This document shows positions 1-7,028 of a DNA stretch of 10,399 nt, piece by piece. Position 1 is the stretch's first letter. Every line of letters starts with the position of its first letter. Below the pieces are notes generated by a model. The model did no database searches. It was not told the origin of the DNA and saw nothing but the letters and a program-made list of their open reading frames with translations. Position numbers and translations under genes: made by a program. The stretch is from CAVSUR01 sp052143655 (GTDB lineage: Bacteria; Actinomycetota; Actinomycetes; Streptosporangiales; Streptosporangiaceae). The stretch spans positions 1 through 10,399 of the forward strand of contig JBKQSL010000214.1 of assembly GCA_052143655.1 (NCBI GenBank), in the 5' to 3' direction.

Positions 1-336
1 GTGGAGGTTCAGCATGCTGAGGCGCTGCGGCTGCTGGGTGATCTGGGCCCGGCGCGGTCGTATGCGGCCGAGGCGCTGCGCACGGCGGACGGGAGTCACC
101 TGCGCAGCCAGTTCCACCGGTTCGCCACGATGGCGATGGTGCTGGCGGACGGCCATGACGCCGAGGCGGCGGCGGGGGCGGCACGGCAGATGCTGGAGCG
201 GGCGCGGGGGATGGAATCGGCCCGGGTCCGAGACCGGGTCACGGCGGTGTCCAGGGCGGTCAGCGGGCGCGGGGATAGCATCGCGGGGCGGGAGTTCGGT
301 GAGCTGGCCAGGGCTCAGCTCGCCGTCCCGGTCTGA
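1..336 (+). CDS. C-terminal part of an XRE/TPR-type transcriptional regulator (5' end outside window)
   Basis: The frame is open from the first base and ends in TGA at 334-336. Its 111 residues are Ala/Arg/Leu-rich and helical, with TPR-like character (for example EALRLLGDLGPARSYAAEAL near residues 7-26 and a second helical pair around residues 38-70). The segment ending RARGMESARVRDRV resembles the tail of the actinobacterial regulators that join an N-terminal helix-turn-helix to tetratricopeptide-like repeats. No DNA-binding domain is visible here, so the assignment rests on the tail alone. The GTG at position 1 is probably an internal Val codon and the true start lies to the left. A Nudix gene follows 29 bases downstream on the same strand, so the two may be cotranscribed. 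It could instead be another TPR-repeat protein. Confidence 0.6.
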   Translation: MEVQHAEALRLLGDLGPARSYAAEALRTADGSHLRSQFHRFATMAMVLADGHDAEAAAGAARQMLERARGMESARVRDRVTAVSRAVSGRGDSIAGREFGELARAQLAVPV

Positions 337-365
337 GCCACCGCGGGCGGGAAGGGTGTGCGGGC

Positions 366-890
366 GTGGAGTGGAAGGTCATCAGTGAGCAGTCGCTGTA
401 CCGGGATGAATGGCTGGATGTGAGGCTGGCTGATGTGGAGTTGCCCGGCGGGCGGCGTCTGGCGCACCGGCTGATCCGCACTCCGCCGGGTGCTGGGGTG
501 GTGGCCGTCGATGACGCACGCCGGGTGCTGTTGATCTGGCGGCATAGGTTCATTACCGGGGCGTGGGGCTGGGAGATCCCGGTCGGCAAGATCGAAGACG
601 GGGAGCAGCCGGTGATGGCGGCGGCGCGAGAGTTCGAGGAGGAAACCGGCTGGCGGCCGGGGGCGCTGCGGCCGTTGCTCACAGTTCACCCGACTCCGGG
701 CCTGATGAACTCGGTGCATCACATCTACAGGGCTGAGGGCGCCCGGTTTATCGGCAGGCCGGTTGATGACTTCGAGTCCGAGCGGGTGGCGTGGGTGTCT
801 CTTGACGAGGTGCCCGCGCTGATCGGCAATGGGGAAGTCGTCACTGGGACCACGATGGCGGCCTTGCTGTACGCGCGCGGGACGGAGTAG
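366..890 (+). CDS. Nudix hydrolase, ADP-ribose pyrophosphatase-like
   Basis: This 174-residue protein carries a complete Nudix box at residues 74-96 that fits GX5EX7REUXEEXGU exactly (G74, E80, R88-E89, E91-E92-E93, T94-G95-W96). The glutamates bind the divalent metal used to hydrolyse nucleoside diphosphates linked to another moiety. The N-terminal pattern (EWKVISEQSLYRDEWLDVR, then a Gly-rich strand at about 42-48) and the size match the ADP-ribose/sugar-nucleotide pyrophosphatase branch, but the substrate cannot be fixed from sequence. The start is GTG at 366, supported by GGGAAGGG at 349-356 with a 9-base spacer. It lies 29 bases after the regulator tail and may share its transcript. It is presumably a cytoplasmic housekeeping or signal-nucleotide-clearing enzyme. 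The Nudix call is firm and the substrate is open. Confidence 0.92.
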   Translation: MEWKVISEQSLYRDEWLDVRLADVELPGGRRLAHRLIRTPPGAGVVAVDDARRVLLIWRHRFITGAWGWEIPVGKIEDGEQPVMAAAREFEEETGWRPGALRPLLTVHPTPGLMNSVHHIYRAEGARFIGRPVDDFESERVAWVSLDEVPALIGNGEVVTGTTMAALLYARGTE

Positions 891-1392
891 CTGCCGTCGC
901 GGGCATCGTGCGCTGCCCGGATCTGCCTGGGCAGTTCCTTGCGCTGCGCGTTATGGGTGGTGCCGCTGTCGTTAGCGCGCAAGGCGGCTGGTGCGCGCCG
1001 TAGGCGCGGATGGCGGCGAAGGCGCTGGCGTGGTCGCGGAGCATCGCGCGGGCGTTGGCGATATCGAGGCGGTGACGGAGCCTGCTGACCAGTTCTGGGA
1101 AGCTACAGCTGGGTGGTCCATTCGATGGTCAGACTGCGGCCGGGGTCGGCCAGGGTTTCCATTTGTAGTATCGCCTTGCACGCCAACGGCACCGTCACCG
1201 CGATCAGCCCCGACCGCACCCGAGCCCTGCGCAGTCACGACCCGCCCACGCGGGCCGCGTGACGGCTGCGGACACCAGGAATCCCGCTCCGCCGGCAGCA
1301 GCAGCCGCAGGACGTGTCATTGTCCCGCAGCGGGCTGTCCGCGATCGTTGCTAGCGTGCTAGTAGCCGTCCCGACTGCTGGAGCTACTGCGG
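891..1392. other. Intergenic region with possible decayed minus-strand gene
   Basis: No intact gene is convincing in these roughly 500 bases. Minus-strand reading gives three abutting protein-like pieces in different frames. The first is a 38-codon stretch at 1219-1103 containing ACKAILQMETLADPG and ending EWTTQL-stop. The second is a helical stretch at 1101-982 containing RLRHRLDIANARAMLRDHA. The third runs from 982 toward 890 and contains GTTHNAQRKELPRQIRAAHD. This could be a frameshifted remnant, but I recognise no family and chance in GC-rich DNA is possible. The plus-strand open frame at 991-1362 is Pro/Ser/Arg-rich with no ribosome binding site and looks spurious. The promoter of the helicase gene presumably lies in the last 100 bases. 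A short dyad CCCGC-A-GCGGG sits at 1324-1334, but I could not place firm -35/-10 boxes. Confidence 0.35.
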
Positions 1393-4300
1393 ATGCTCGT
1401 GATCCACGGAGTCTGGGCCTATGGCGCGCTGCTGCTGTGGGCCGAGGATTCCGAGAGCCTGGCCGCGGGAGCGCAGCAGGCCGGGCTGCCGCACCCTGCA
1501 GCGCGTCGTGGGGCGCCGCGGGCACCGCGCCCGCACCCGTTCGCGGCCACGGTGCAGGCGCTCGCGGAGGCGATTGCCCAGCTTGCGGGCCAGGACGGTG
1601 ACCTGGCCCGCAAGGCAGCCGAGGACGAGCTGACCCTGCACCTGCCGACAGCATCCGGGCAGCCGCTTGCCTCGCCAGAGCTGGCCGCTGAGGACAGTAC
1701 GTCCGCGCGGGTCCGGCTGGCGCCCTGGCGGATCCCCGTGCTCACGTTCGAGCCGGCCGTGGCGGGCGATCTGCTCGCATCACTCGCCGATGCCGGCGCC
1801 GAGCAGGCCGTCCCCGGCGGCTCGGTGCGCTACCTGGACGCGATCGCCGCGCTGGCGGCCGACCTCGCCGCGCGCGGCCGGGTGCTGCCCGGGCTGACCG
1901 AGGACGATGGCTACTGCGCCCGGTGGCTGCCCGTCCTGGCTGGCACCGATGCGCAGCGGGCCCGTGAGCTGGCCGCCGCCATGCCGCCGCTGTGCCGGGC
2001 CACCGAGGCGTCGGGCGTGCCGTCGGCGGCCGTGCTGGCCGACGCGCTGGACACGCTGGCCGACGCGGCGGTCCGGCGCAGCCTTGGTCCCGGATTCGCG
2101 CTGCTGCCGCCCCGGCGCGGCCGCCGGCCGGCTCGCGAGCCGGTGGCCGAGCGCTGGGCCGCCGCGCTGACCGGCGCCGACAGCCAGGTGACGGTCCTGG
2201 ACAAGCAGGACGAGCGAGAGGCCGCCGAGCTGGCGGCCAGCCTGGCCGCCTGGCGGCAGGCGGCCCAGCAGCCGGCCGGGCCGGTGCGCACATGCTTCCG
2301 GCTGATCGAGCCGGCCACCGCCGAGGAGCCGACAGCCACCGCCGGCGAGCCCGCAGGCACCGCCGGCGAGCCCGCAGGCACCGCCGAGCCGGACGGGTGG
2401 ACCGTCGAGCTGGCGCTGCAGGCCACCGACGATCCGAGCCTGCTGCTCCCGGCGGCCGGCATCTGGTCCGGGGCCACGGCTGGCGGCTGGGCCGCGGCCG
2501 GCGTGCGGCATCCGGAGGACGAGCTGCTGGCCGGGCTGGGCGCGGCCGCCCGGCTGTTCCCCGAACTGCACGAGGAGCTGCGCACCCCGGCCCCCGCCGC
2601 GGTCCGGCTGACCACCGAGGGCGCGTTCGGCTTCCTCTCACAGACCGCCCCGCTGCTGTCCGGGGCCGGGTTCGGGGTGCTGCTGCCGGACTGGGTGCGC
2701 AGGGCCCGGCTCGGCCTGAAGCTGACCACCCGGACTCAGGCCACCGCCGGGGCGAGCGTGACGCAGGCCGCGTTCGGCCTGAATGACCTGGTCAGCTTCC
2801 GGTATGAGCTGGCCGTCGGCGGCGAGCCGCTGGATCCCGCCGACCTTGCTGAGCTGGCCCGGCTCAAGGTCCCGCTGGTGCGGCTGCGCGGCCGCTGGGT
2901 CGAGCTGGACCAGGCGCACCTGCAGGCGGCGCTGAAGTTCCTGCGGCGGGACCGGTCCGGCACCATGACCGCGGCCGACGCGCTGCTGGCCGGCCTGTCC
3001 CCGGCCGAGGAGGAGCTGCCGGTCGAGCAGGTTGACGCGGACGGCTGGCTCGCCGACCTGCTGTCCGGCGAGGCCGACCGGCGGCTCGCGCCCGTCGCCA
3101 CCCCAGCCGGGTTCCACGGCGAGCTGCGTCCCTACCAGGAACGCGGCCTGGCCTGGCTGTGGTTCCTCAGCGGCCTCGGCCTCGGCGGTGTCCTCGCAGA
3201 TGACATGGGACTTGGCAAGACGGTGGCCATGCTTAGCCTGCTGGCGCACGAGCGGGAGCCGGGTGACCGGCCGGGGCCGACGCTGCTGGTCTGCCCGATG
3301 TCGCTGGTCGGCAACTGGCAGCGGGAGGCCGAGCGGTTCACCCCGGACCTGGCCGTGCACGTGCACCATGGCGCGGACCGGCTGGCGGGCGACGAGCTGG
3401 CGGCCGCCCTGGCCGCGGCGGATCTGGTGATCACTACTTACGGCGTGGCCGCCCGGGACCAGGCGGCGCTGACGGGGGTCAGCTGGGCCCGGGTGGCCTG
3501 CGACGAGGCGCAGAACATCAAGAACGCCGCCACCCGCCAGGCCCGCGCCGTGCGCGCGCTGCCCGCCCGGTCCCGGGTCGCGCTGACCGGGACGCCGGTG
3601 GAGAACCGGCTGTCGGACTTGTGGTCGATCATGGAGTTCACCAGCCCGGGCCTGCTCGGGCCGGCCGAGAAGTTCCGCACCGGCTACGCGGTCCCGATCG
3701 AGCGCAGCGGGGACGAGGAGGCCGCGCAGCGGCTGCGGCGGATCACCGGCCCGTTCATCTTGCGCCGGCTCAAGACCGATAAGTCGATCATCTCCGACCT
3801 GCCGGACAAGCTGGAGATGAAGGTCTGGTGCAACCTGACCCCCGAGCAGGCGACGCTGTACCAGGCGACGGTGGCCGACATGCTCACGAAAATCGAGGCC
3901 GCGGCGGAGCCGATCGAGCGGCGCGGCCTGGTGCTGGCCACCATGGCCAAGCTCAAGCAGGTCTGCAACCATCCCGCGCACCTGCTCGGCGACGGCTCCC
4001 GGCTGGCTGGCCGGTCCGGGAAGCTGGCCAGGCTGGAGGAGATCTGCGAGGAGGTGGTGGCGGCCGGGGAGAAGGCGCTGTGCTTCACCCAGTACGCGGA
4101 ATTCGGCCGGCTGCTGCAGCCCTACCTGGCCGCGCGGCTGTCCTGTCCCGTCCGCTTCCTGCACGGCGGCACGCCGAAGAAGCAGCGCGACGCGCTGGTA
4201 GCTGATTTCCAGGAAGAACGACAGCCGTCGGTGTTCCTGCTGTCGCTGAAGGCCGGCGGGACCGGGCTGAACCTGACCGCGGCCAGTCACGTCATCCACG

Positions 4301-4554
4301 TGGACCGGTGGTGGAACCCGGCGGTCGAGGACCAGGCCACCGACCGGGCGTTCCGGATCGGCCAGCGCAAGGACGTGCAGGTGCGCAAGTTTGTCTGCGT
4401 CGGCACGGTCGAGGAGCGGATCGACGCCATGATCGAGGAGAAGAAGGCCCTGGCCGAGCGGATCGTCGGTACCGGCGAGAGCTGGCTGACCGAGCTGTCG
4501 GTGGCGCAGCTGCGCGATGTCCTCGCGCTATCCCCGGACGCGGTGACGCCATGA
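1393..4554 (+). CDS. SNF2-family DEAD/DEAH-box ATPase (helicase superfamily 2)
   Basis: This 1053-residue protein is a cytoplasmic ATP-driven DNA translocase of the bacterial SNF2 group; its biological role is not settled by the sequence. The opening MLVIHGVWAYGALLLWAEDS is typical of the actinobacterial subgroup and supports ATG 1393, with GGAG at 1380-1383. A bacterial SNF2-associated region (DUF3670-like) spans about residues 425-545. Motor motifs follow in order: I DDMGLGKT 603-610, Ia TLLVCP about 630, II DEAQ 704-707, III LTGTP 731-735, V AGGTGLNLT from 954, and VI QATDRAFRIGQ 981-991. All catalytic residues are present. Residues 317-330 are a tandem AGEPAGT repeat in a Pro/Glu/Thr-rich linker. 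Its stop overlaps the start of the SWIM gene by four bases, implying translational coupling and a joint role. Length and plan resemble mycobacterial HelZ-type proteins. Confidence 0.95.
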   Translation: MLVIHGVWAYGALLLWAEDSESLAAGAQQAGLPHPAARRGAPRAPRPHPFAATVQALAEAIAQLAGQDGDLARKAAEDELTLHLPTASGQPLASPELAAEDSTSARVRLAPWRIPVLTFEPAVAGDLLASLADAGAEQAVPGGSVRYLDAIAALAADLAARGRVLPGLTEDDGYCARWLPVLAGTDAQRARELAAAMPPLCRATEASGVPSAAVLADALDTLADAAVRRSLGPGFALLPPRRGRRPAREPVAERWAAALTGADSQVTVLDKQDEREAAELAASLAAWRQAAQQPAGPVRTCFRLIEPATAEEPTATAGEPAGTAGEPAGTAEPDGWTVELALQATDDPSLLLPAAGIWSGATAGGWAAAGVRHPEDELLAGLGAAARLFPELHEELRTPAPAAVRLTTEGAFGFLSQTAPLLSGAGFGVLLPDWVRRARLGLKLTTRTQATAGASVTQAAFGLNDLVSFRYELAVGGEPLDPADLAELARLKVPLVRLRGRWVELDQAHLQAALKFLRRDRSGTMTAADALLAGLSPAEEELPVEQVDADGWLADLLSGEADRRLAPVATPAGFHGELRPYQERGLAWLWFLSGLGLGGVLADDMGLGKTVAMLSLLAHEREPGDRPGPTLLVCPMSLVGNWQREAERFTPDLAVHVHHGADRLAGDELAAALAAADLVITTYGVAARDQAALTGVSWARVACDEAQNIKNAATRQARAVRALPARSRVALTGTPVENRLSDLWSIMEFTSPGLLGPAEKFRTGYAVPIERSGDEEAAQRLRRITGPFILRRLKTDKSIISDLPDKLEMKVWCNLTPEQATLYQATVADMLTKIEAAAEPIERRGLVLATMAKLKQVCNHPAHLLGDGSRLAGRSGKLARLEEICEEVVAAGEKALCFTQYAEFGRLLQPYLAARLSCPVRFLHGGTPKKQRDALVADFQEERQPSVFLLSLKAGGTGLNLTAASHVIHVDRWWNPAVEDQATDRAFRIGQRKDVQVRKFVCVGTVEERIDAMIEEKKALAERIVGTGESWLTELSVAQLRDVLALSPDAVTP
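2341..2382 (+). repeat. 21-nt tandem repeat inside the helicase gene
   Basis: Two identical 21-base units (2341-2361 and 2362-2382) each encode AGEPAGT in frame. A related degenerate unit precedes them (TAEEPTAT in protein), and GCCGAG, the start of another unit, follows. The repeat falls in an acidic Pro/Thr linker of the N-terminal half, away from the motor motifs, so copy-number change would be tolerated. It probably arose by slippage. Confidence 0.85.
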
Positions 4555-5495
4555 CGCCCCGCCGGGAGCCGGACCCGCAGTTCTGGCGGGACGAGGCCCG
4601 CCCGCGGATCGCCGGGAACGGCATCCGGGCCCGCAGCAAGCGCGGCGCGATCGGCGAGCAGTGGTGGTCGAAGCGGTTCACCGGGGTGCTGGAGTCCCTG
4701 GGCATGGCCGGGCGGCTGGCCCGGGGCCGCAACTACGCCAGGTCCGGCCAGGTACTGGGTTTCGAGATCTCCTCGGGGTACGTGACCGCGCAGGTCCAGG
4801 GGTCGCGGCCGAAACCCTACCGGGTCCGCATCCAGGTGCTGCCGCTCACCACCGCGCAGTGGCAGCGGGTGACCGATGAGCTGGCGGCGCAGGCGCTGTT
4901 CCGGGCCAAGCTGCTGGCCGGGGAGATGCCGCCGGAGATCGAGGAGATCTTCGCGGGCTGCGGGACGCCGCTGTTCCCGCGGTTGGCGCGGGACATGCAG
5001 ATGTCGTGCTCCTGCCCGGACTGGGAAGTGCCGTGCAAGCACCTGGCCGCGGTCTGCTATGTGCTCGCGGAGGCGTTCGACACCGACCCGTTCGGCATCC
5101 TGGCCTGGCGCGGGCGGGGCCGGGACGAGCTGCTCGCTGCCCTGCGCGGGTCAGCGCCGGGCCGGCCGGGCGAGCCCGCGGTGCCGCCGCCGGTCGTCGA
5201 CGTCGCGGACCGGTCGCTGGCTGAGCACGACCCGGCGGCATTCTGGTCGCCGGGGCTGTCGGCCGCCCGGCTGCGGGCCCTGCCGCCGGCCGGCCTGGCA
5301 CCTCCCGACCTGCTGCTGCGCAGCCTGGCGGCCCCGGATGTCCGGATCCGCGGCCGCGACCTGGGCACGCTGCTCAGCCCCGGGTACGCGCTCCTTCCGG
5401 CCAGTGCCGTCGGTGACGATCGCGCTGCCGGCTCGGATAGCGCCGTCAGTTCAGATCGTGCGAGCCAGTCAGCAGATCCTGGACGCGGATCTTGA
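4551..5495 (+). CDS. SWIM zinc-finger protein, partner of the SNF2 ATPase
   Basis: The product is 314 residues. A SWIM zinc finger of the form CxCx6CxH lies at residues 153-164 (C153, C155, C162, H164, in CSCPDWEVPCKH). SWIM fingers are known to mediate DNA or protein binding. The N-terminal half has the conserved look of this family (FWRDEARPRIAG near 11-22, then GEQWWSKRFTGVLES at about 35-49). The frame is open upstream of 4551, but ATG 4551 is chosen because its ATGA overlap with the helicase stop is classic coupling and the family's opening begins there. SWIM proteins beside SNF2 ATPases recur in actinobacteria, so it probably acts as the DNA- or protein-recognition partner of the motor, which is an inference. 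The last 40 or so residues are low-complexity (Ala/Ser/Asp) and the final 50 bases overlap the convergent membrane-protein gene, so the C-terminus may have been extended by drift of the stop codon. Confidence 0.9.
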   Translation: MTPRREPDPQFWRDEARPRIAGNGIRARSKRGAIGEQWWSKRFTGVLESLGMAGRLARGRNYARSGQVLGFEISSGYVTAQVQGSRPKPYRVRIQVLPLTTAQWQRVTDELAAQALFRAKLLAGEMPPEIEEIFAGCGTPLFPRLARDMQMSCSCPDWEVPCKHLAAVCYVLAEAFDTDPFGILAWRGRGRDELLAALRGSAPGRPGEPAVPPPVVDVADRSLAEHDPAAFWSPGLSAARLRALPPAGLAPPDLLLRSLAAPDVRIRGRDLGTLLSPGYALLPASAVGDDRAAGSDSAVSSDRASQSADPGRGS

Positions 5496-6195
5496 GCCGG
5501 ATCACCGGGACCCGCAGCCGCTGCTCCCGGCGCAGGGCGCGGCTCAGCTTGCGCGGCCGGCGGCCGTAGCGCCAGCGGGCCCACGGTGACCCGGGCCGGG
5601 CCAGCCGGACCGTGCCGATCATCAGCAGCGGCGGCAGGAAGACGCCGAACAGGGCGGTCCAGATCTTGCCCTTCAGCAGCGTGAGCACGACCAGCCCGAA
5701 CATCGGCACGAGCACCCAGGTCAGCGTGAGGCTCACCGGCCCGTACCGGTGGCGGGCCACGCTGGCCACCCCGACCGGGGTGGCCCCGATCAGCAGCAGC
5801 GCGGTCACCCCGGCCGCCACGAAAACGGTGTCGATCGACAGCCGGCCCTCGTTGCTCCAGTAGACGTCGCGCAGGTGCAGGATCAGCGCGAACTCGTCCA
5901 GGACCAGGGCCATGCCGAGGCCGAACACCGCCGCCGGGCCAGACCGCCAGGCCACCGAGTCCAGCGGGGCGGCGAGTTCCGCGATCCCGCCGGCCGCCAT
6001 CATGATCACGCCGAAGACCATGTGATGGACGTGCACATCGCCGGCCACCACGTTGCCCGGCCACCAGCGGACCTTGGCCCTGATCATCCGCGAGGACAGC
6101 CGGATGAGCCCGAACCCGACGACGAACGCTACGAAGAAGCAGAACAGCGGCAGCCGCCCGGTCTCGACGACCCGCTCCTGGAACCACCCGGCCAT
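5446..6195 (-). CDS. Six-helix integral membrane protein of unknown function
   Basis: I recognise this as an actinobacterial membrane protein without an assigned function. It has about 249 residues and six predicted hydrophobic helices, at about 17-33, 59-76, 87-107, 124-143, 155-175 and 181-197, numbered from the GTG at 6198. A strongly basic cytoplasmic-type tail follows (about 205-240, Arg/Lys-rich). Polar residues inside or beside the helices look conserved and functional: H56-x-H58-H59 just before helix 2, D101-E102 in helix 3, and D114 followed by a WSNEGRLSID loop. The His and acidic residues could bind metal or carry protons, which is speculation. GTG 6198 and ATG 6195 are adjacent possible starts; GGGA lies a few bases upstream of both. 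Its 3' end overlaps the SWIM gene by 50 bases tail to tail. The upstream neighbour on the same strand is an NYN-gene remnant ending 22-25 bases away. Confidence 0.8.
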   Translation of the reverse strand: MAGWFQERVVETGRLPLFCFFVAFVVGFGLIRLSSRMIRAKVRWWPGNVVAGDVHVHHMVFGVIMMAAGGIAELAAPLDSVAWRSGPAAVFGLGMALVLDEFALILHLRDVYWSNEGRLSIDTVFVAAGVTALLLIGATPVGVASVARHRYGPVSLTLTWVLVPMFGLVVLTLLKGKIWTALFGVFLPPLLMIGTVRLARPGSPWARWRYGRRPRKLSRALRREQRLRVPVIRLKIRVQDLLTGSHDLN

Positions 6196-6220
6196 CACGT
6201 TTTCCCAGTAGCCGGACTGG

Positions 6221-6382
6221 TCAGGATTTCCGGCCCGCCCGTGGGGCGATGAGCCAGGAGCCGGTGGCGAACGGGACCAGGTCCGCAGGACCGGGCAGGT
6301 TCTCGCCCGCGCCGAGTGCCAGGTTCTCCAGGTTGATGAACACCGCGACCAGATCGCTGGCCGCCACCTGCGCGCTGGCCAT
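6221..6382 (-). pseudogene. Truncated NYN-domain ribonuclease remnant
   Basis: This 53-codon minus-strand frame encodes SDLVAVFINLENLALGA at about residues 9-25, which matches the first strand and helix of NYN-domain (PIN-like, LabA/DUF88-type) proteins, normally VAVFIDxENLALG. The whole domain usually needs well over 100 residues and has further acidic residues later; here the match ends after some 25 residues and is followed by an unrelated tail (PFATGSWLIAPRAG). The usual first catalytic Asp is Asn at residue 17, consistent with loss of function. Upstream, ATG 6414-6412 with a good GAGAGAGG ribosome binding site opens a 10-codon frame that ends in TGATG at this ORF's ATG. In this ORF's own frame, protein-like sequence (DLDGQAGG) also continues upstream of the ATG, suggesting an old frameshift. 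A short functional peptide cannot be excluded. Confidence 0.6.
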
Positions 6383-6430
6383 CAGCCCGCCCGCCTGTCC
6401 GTCCAGGTCCGCATGGCGCCTGCCTCTCTC

Positions 6431-6449
6431 GCTACCCGTTCAGGGTAGC
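6431..6449. repeat. Perfect 7-bp inverted repeat (stem-loop or operator)
   Basis: GCTACCC (6431-6437), a five-base loop, then GGGTAGC (6443-6449) form a perfect dyad. It lies between the ybaK stop and the NYN remnant. It could be a factor-assisted terminator for the TetR-ybaK transcript or an operator in the old promoter of the NYN gene. No T-run follows on either strand, so a classical intrinsic terminator is not supported. Confidence 0.55.
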
Positions 6450-6506
6450 CCGCAGCGCACCGGACACCCTGCTCAGCCGCGGTCTTCGCGGGCCGCTCCG
6501 GTCGCT

Positions 6507-6992
6507 CTACCTGCTGATGGGCGCCACGCTGGCGCCCGCCGCGCGGACGAGGTCGGCAGGGGCGAGCTCCATCTGCAGGCCGCGCCGGCCGGCGCTGCAG
6601 AACACGGTCGGGAAGCCGAGCGCGGCCGAGTCAATGATGACCGGCAGCCGGCGGCGCTGGCCCAGCGGCGAGATCCCGCCGGCCACGTACCCGGTGACGC
6701 GCTCGGCCGCGGTGACGTCGGCCATGGCCGCTTTCTTGCCGCCGGCCGCGGCGGCGAGAGCCTTGAGATCCAGCTGGCGGGCCACCGGCACCACGCCGAC
6801 GGTCAGCTTCCCGTCCACCTCGGCGACCAGCGTCTTGAACACCCGCTCCGGCGGTACGCCGAGCGCCGCGCTGGCCTCGTCGCCGTAGCTGCCGTGCTGC
6901 GGGTCGTGCTGGTAGGGGTGCAGCGTGCAGGTGACCCCCAGCCGGCTCAGCGCGGCGGTCGCCGGAGTGCCGCCTGTCTTCGCTGCCGCCAC
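6507..6992 (-). CDS. ybaK: YbaK/EbsC-type Cys-tRNA(Pro) deacylase
   Basis: The 161-residue product has the length and landmarks of YbaK-family trans-editing proteins, which hydrolyse Cys mischarged onto tRNA(Pro) by prolyl-tRNA synthetase. Visible marks are RVFKTLVAEVDG (residues 50-61) with the essential family lysine at K53, GYVAGGISPLGQRR at 101-114 (the GGxSPxG signature), and the C-terminal TVFCSAGRRGLQMEL block. The whole single-domain fold is present and acts in the cytoplasm. The start is GTG at 6992-6990; no strong ribosome binding site precedes it, in keeping with coupling to the TetR gene that ends 27 bases upstream on the same strand. TetR-ybaK linkage looks positional rather than functional. 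The family assignment is firm. Editing preference (Cys versus Ala, as in related branches) is inferred from the family. Confidence 0.93.
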   Translation of the reverse strand: MAAAKTGGTPATAALSRLGVTCTLHPYQHDPQHGSYGDEASAALGVPPERVFKTLVAEVDGKLTVGVVPVARQLDLKALAAAAGGKKAAMADVTAAERVTGYVAGGISPLGQRRRLPVIIDSAALGFPTVFCSAGRRGLQMELAPADLVRAAGASVAPISR

Positions 6993-6997
6993 GCTCG

Positions 6998-7028
6998 GCA
7001 GCCTAGCCGGGGACGCAGCCTAGCCGGG
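6998..7028. repeat. 14-bp direct repeat across the TetR stop codon
   Basis: GCAGCCTAGCCGGG occurs at 6998-7011 and again at 7015-7028, a 17-base period. The second copy contains the TetR stop (CTA, 7020-7022 on the plus strand). It is a small local duplication of the TetR 3' end and the TetR-ybaK spacer, with no obvious function. Confidence 0.8.

Noticed and set aside
991..1362. 123-codon plus-strand open frame before the helicase
   Set aside because: It has no ribosome binding site and a Pro/Ser/Thr/Arg-rich composition with no recognisable motif.
2638..4299. 553-codon minus-strand open frame
   Set aside because: It is antisense to the SNF2 ATPase, whose motor motifs are intact; the product is Gln/Gly/Arg/Pro-rich with no motif.
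4308..4550. Upstream in-frame extension of the SWIM protein
   Set aside because: It would overlap the helicase C-terminal motifs. The ATGA junction and the family-like N-terminus at 4551 give a better start.
5057..6187. 376-codon minus-strand open frame
   Set aside because: It overlaps the SWIM gene antisense and the membrane-protein gene in another frame. The six-helix reading frame is far more protein-like.
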